From NCBI GenBank assembly GCA_964510785.1, contig CAZECM010000121.1, forward strand, positions 1-7,535: DNA of 7,535 nucleotides. Reading direction: 5' to 3'. The notes beneath the pieces are model-generated. The model worked only from the letters and a program-made list of their open reading frames with translations, was not told where the DNA came from and did no database searches. Made by a program: the position numbers and the translations under genes. Shown here one piece after another: positions 5,667-7,535 of the stretch; position 1 is the stretch's first letter; each line of letters begins with the position of its first letter. Origin of the DNA: JAAYZM01 sp964510785 (GTDB lineage Bacteria > Actinomycetota > Actinomycetes > Actinomycetales > Cellulomonadaceae).

Positions 5667-6019
5667 GCGAGCCACAGTACGAGGATCCGGTACTGCAGGA
5701 AGCCGGTGGTCAGCGCGGCGAGGACGAGGATCACCGAGCTCCAGCGCGTGCGCTCCACGAAGGAGACGACACCCGCGGCGGGGAGCACGAACAGCACCGT
5801 GACGAGGTACCCCCACAGCGTGACGCCGTCGGCCACCTCGTGCCCCGTCGCGAGGAGCACGGCCGCGGCGACGAGCTGGACCACGAGGACGGCCTCCACC
5901 ACACCGGCCCCGACGAGCTGGCGCAGGACGACGGGTTCGTCCCGCGCCGCGCGCCAGGCGGCCCAGGCGCCGAGCACGAGGCACAGCGCGACGACGAGCC
6001 ACGTGAGGACGGGAATCAC
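5663..6019 (-). CDS. Conserved actinobacterial membrane protein, four predicted helices (118 aa)
   Basis: The 118-residue, almost wholly hydrophobic protein has predicted membrane segments at about 3-22, 34-58, 66-86 and 92-116. Between the first two lies a conserved-looking cytoplasmic loop WAAWRAARDEPVVLRQLVGAG, and VERTRWSSVI separates the last two. The same architecture occurs in uncharacterised actinobacterial proteins paired with the gene that follows here. No functional motif is seen, and a role as a subunit with the 141-aa protein is inference from the 4-base ATGA overlap. It starts at GTG 6019, which lies 24 bases after the stop of the 111-aa gene and 6 bases after a TACTGT hexamer, with no good Shine-Dalgarno. 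This could allow a second transcript to begin inside the gene block. Confidence 0.8.
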   Translation of the reverse strand: MIPVLTWLVVALCLVLGAWAAWRAARDEPVVLRQLVGAGVVEAVLVVQLVAAAVLLATGHEVADGVTLWGYLVTVLFVLPAAGVVSFVERTRWSSVILVLAALTTGFLQYRILVLWLA

Positions 6020-6025
6020 GCCCCG

Positions 6026-6031
6026 ACAGTA
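6026..6031 (-). promoter_or_regulatory. Candidate -10 element TACTGT of the 118-aa membrane protein gene (leaderless)
   Basis: On the minus strand TACTGT fits TANNNT and ends 6 bases before GTG 6019. It lies in the short gap after the 111-aa gene, so it would be an internal promoter of the minus-strand block. Confidence 0.45.
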
Positions 6032-6043
6032 CCGGCCGGTGCG

Positions 6044-6379
6044 TCAGTCGCGTTCGCCTCGACGTCGGCGGGCGTTCCACTCCCGCATCCGCGCCGGGTA
6101 GCCCGTGCGCTGCACGTCGTAGACGGGGATGTTGAGCTCCTCGGCGAGCTTGCGGGCGGTGCGGCCGTCGGGCACCTTGCGCCGCGTCCACTCCCCCGTC
6201 GTCGCGATCAGGACGACGGTGGTCTGCGTGACGTTCGTCTCGGGCTCGACGTAGGCCTCCACGCCCACGCGCGTCCGCACGAACTCGGCGAAGTGCTCCA
6301 GGGTGGCTCGTTGCGCCTCGCGTGGCGACGGCGCGTCCTGCTGCTGCGCCGCCCGGCGGCGGCGGCGAAAGAGGCCCAT
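6044..6379 (-). CDS. Conserved hypothetical protein (111 aa)
   Basis: The 111-residue soluble protein starts MGLFRRRRRAAQQQ and ends WNARRRRGERD, both strongly basic. The middle holds EAQRATLEHFAEFVRTRVGVEAYVEPETNVTQTTVVLIATTGEWTRRKVPDGRTARKLAEELNIPVYDVQRTGYPARMREWN. The EAYVEP...TTVVLIA...GEWTRR...IPVYDV..GYP.RMR pattern is familiar from uncharacterised proteins found across Actinobacteria, sometimes labelled 'oxidoreductase' without basis. I see no nucleotide-binding or metal motif. The predicted secondary structure is helix, beta-hairpin, helix, strand. ATG 6379 is chosen because homology begins at MGLFRR; a longer in-frame reading upstream has no family-like sequence. A TAGCCT hexamer (6388-6393, minus strand) lies 8 bases before the ATG and may be its -10 element. 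The gene heads the minus-strand block and is divergent from lpdA. Confidence 0.8.
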   Translation of the reverse strand: MGLFRRRRRAAQQQDAPSPREAQRATLEHFAEFVRTRVGVEAYVEPETNVTQTTVVLIATTGEWTRRKVPDGRTARKLAEELNIPVYDVQRTGYPARMREWNARRRRGERD

Positions 6380-6543
6380 GGCGTGCAAGGCTAACCGCAA
6401 CCCGTGGTGATCTGCGTCTCTCAGCCCGGGTTCGTTCACCGCTCGCGCTCGGGTGATGACAAGATGGACCGTGGCGCTCCGGCCGCGCTCAGTGCGTGAA
6501 CGCCGTGGCCCCTCGCTGATCAATGACGGCCAAAGGAGTTTTC
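6380..6543. other. 164-base divergent intergenic region between the 111-aa gene and lpdA
   Basis: This is the longest gene-free stretch in the window. It must hold promoters for both directions. On the plus strand a CAAGAT hexamer (6460-6465) with TTCACC at 6435-6440 (19-base spacing) is a weak promoter candidate for lpdA, which would give an untranslated leader of about 70 bases. On the minus strand TAGCCT at 6388-6393 is the best -10 candidate for the 111-aa gene. I see no convincing terminator, riboswitch or small RNA. Confidence 0.4.
6532..6538 (+). promoter_or_regulatory. Shine-Dalgarno AAAGGAG for lpdA
   Basis: AAAGGAG ends 5 bases before GTG 6544. It favours this start over the in-frame ATG at 6523, seven codons upstream, within which the Shine-Dalgarno would otherwise be coding. 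Confidence 0.8.
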
Positions 6544-7535
6544 GTGGCAGAGAGCCGCACCGAGTTCGACATCGTCGTCCTGGGCGGAGGCAGCGGCGGG
6601 TACGCGACCGCGCTGCGGGCCTCCCAGCTGGGCCTGTCCGTCGCCCTCGTCGAGGGCGGCAAGGTGGGCGGCACGTGCCTCCACAACGGCTGCATCCCCA
6701 CCAAGGCCCTCCTGCACGCCGCCGAGCTCGCGGACCAGGCGCGCGAGTCGAGCCACTTCGGCGTCAACGCGACGCTCGAGAGCATCGACATGGCCGGCGT
6801 CAACAACTACAAGGACACCGTGATCGGCGGCCTGTACAAGGGCCTGCAGGGTCTCGTGAAGTCCCGCGGCGTCACGGTCGTTGAAGGCTGGGGCAAGCTC
6901 GTCGGGCCCGACGCCGTCGAGGTCGACGGCACGCGGTACACGGGCAAGCACATCGTCCTCGCGACGGGCTCCTACGCCCGCACGCTGCCCGGCCTCGAGA
7001 TCGGCGGCCGGGTCATCACGTCCGACCAGGCGCTCGAGCTCGACTGGGTCCCGCAGTCCGCGATCGTGCTCGGTGGCGGCGTCATCGGCGCGGAGTTCGC
7101 CAGCGTGTGGCGCTCCTTCGGTGCCGAGGTGACGATCATCGAGGCGCTGCCCAACCTGCTGCCGAACGAGGACGCCGCGCTCTCCAAGGCGTTCGAGCGC
7201 GCGTACCGCAAGCGCGGCATCGCGTTCCACACCGGCGTGCGGTTCTCCGGTGTGACCAAGACGGACCAGGGCGTGCACGTCACGCTCGAGGACGGCAAGA
7301 CCTTCGACGCCGACCTGCTGCTCGTCGCCGTGGGCCGCGGCCCCCGCACGGCGGACCTCGGCTACGAGGCCCAGGGCGTCACCATCGACCGCGGGTTCGT
7401 CATCACGAACGACCGCCTGCACACCGGTGTCGGCAACGTCTACGCCGTGGGCGACATCGTGCCCGGCCTGCAGCTCGCCCACCGCGGCTTCGCACAGGGC
7501 ATCTTCGTGGCCGAGGAGATCGCCGGGCTGAACCC
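6544..7535 (+). CDS. lpdA: Dihydrolipoyl dehydrogenase (E3), N-terminal 330 codons, truncated by window end
   Basis: This flavoprotein disulfide reductase reoxidises the dihydrolipoyl groups of 2-oxoacid dehydrogenase complexes (pyruvate and 2-oxoglutarate) and reduces NAD. Visible elements in order: FAD dinucleotide fold VVLGGGSGGYATALRA (11-26); redox-active disulfide GGTCLHNGCIPTK (42-54, Cys45 and Cys50); IVLATGSYARTLPG; the NAD-binding fold IVLGGGVIGAEFASVWRSFGAEVTIIE; and the second FAD motif NVYAVGDIVPGLQLAHRGFAQG near the window end. The CLHNGCIPTK variant is typical of actinobacterial LpdA rather than glutathione or mycothiol reductase (CxNxGC). The C-terminal dimer interface with the catalytic His-Glu pair lies beyond the window; full-length proteins are about 460 residues. 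The GTG start follows a good Shine-Dalgarno. The lipoyl-bearing E2 gene often follows lpdA in Actinobacteria and may be next, which cannot be checked here. Confidence 0.95.
   Translation, partial: MAESRTEFDIVVLGGGSGGYATALRASQLGLSVALVEGGKVGGTCLHNGCIPTKALLHAAELADQARESSHFGVNATLESIDMAGVNNYKDTVIGGLYKGLQGLVKSRGVTVVEGWGKLVGPDAVEVDGTRYTGKHIVLATGSYARTLPGLEIGGRVITSDQALELDWVPQSAIVLGGGVIGAEFASVWRSFGAEVTIIEALPNLLPNEDAALSKAFERAYRKRGIAFHTGVRFSGVTKTDQGVHVTLEDGKTFDADLLLVAVGRGPRTADLGYEAQGVTIDRGFVITNDRLHTGVGNVYAVGDIVPGLQLAHRGFAQGIFVAEEIAGLN

Noticed and set aside
5241..6191. A 316-codon minus-strand reading that would extend the 141-aa membrane protein upstream
   Set aside because: The extra N-terminal part runs out of frame through the 118-aa membrane gene and the end of the 111-aa gene and is Arg/Pro/Ala-rich with no family resemblance. 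The ATG at 5666 with its 4-base overlap is the better start.
6523..6546. ATG 6523 as an alternative lpdA start
   Set aside because: It is in frame, but the strong AAAGGAG would then be coding, and family N-termini usually begin close to the FAD motif, matching GTG 6544.
1..7535. Mobile element, defence system, CRISPR array, biosynthetic cluster or RNA gene
   Set aside because: I found no transposase, recombinase, nuclease, regularly spaced repeat array, tRNA-like cloverleaf or rRNA segment. Gene content and composition are uniform and housekeeping-like.

Overview
The window is very GC-rich with strong G/C preference at third codon positions, uses GTG starts freely, and carries gene families typical of Actinobacteria (DUF3043 membrane protein, actinobacterial-type NadA tail, class 2 PyrD, small conserved actinobacterial proteins). 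The protein sequences look most like Micrococcales of the Cellulomonas/Promicromonospora type; that placement is inference from remembered family sequences, not a search. It reads as an ordinary chromosomal housekeeping region: I see no transposase, integrase, phage gene, tRNA/rRNA, CRISPR array or toxin-antitoxin pair, and I did not find a convincing undescribed system.

Layout. (1) 3-792, plus strand: the last 55 codons of quinolinate synthase (nadA), then a DJ-1/PfpI-family protein 22 bases downstream. (2) 811-878: a four-copy nested inverted repeat between convergent genes. (3) 868-2244, minus strand: a complete M20-family metallodipeptidase. (4) 2289-2879, plus strand: a DUF3043 two-helix membrane protein, divergent from the peptidase with only 44 bases between the two starts. 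(5) 2930-3946, plus strand: an aldo/keto reductase with an intact catalytic tetrad, preceded by a near-palindrome that resembles a LacI-family operator. (6) 3962-3991: a strong hairpin between convergent genes. (7) 3978-6379, minus strand: a five-gene block read in the order 111-aa conserved protein, 118-aa membrane protein, 141-aa membrane protein, pyrD, 69-aa small protein. Two of its junctions are 4-base start/stop overlaps. (8) 6544 to the window end, plus strand: dihydrolipoyl dehydrogenase (lpdA), cut off by the window after 330 codons.

The enzymes belong to separate central pathways: NAD synthesis (NadA), pyrimidine synthesis coupled to the respiratory quinone pool (PyrD), 2-oxoacid dehydrogenase complexes (LpdA) and peptide turnover (M20). 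They look like neighbours rather than one pathway. The most interesting signal is regulatory: five gene starts here have a TANNNT -10-like hexamer ending 6 or 7 bases before the start codon and no Shine-Dalgarno, the arrangement expected for leaderless mRNAs. The two genes with clear Shine-Dalgarno sequences (DJ-1 family and lpdA) lack it.
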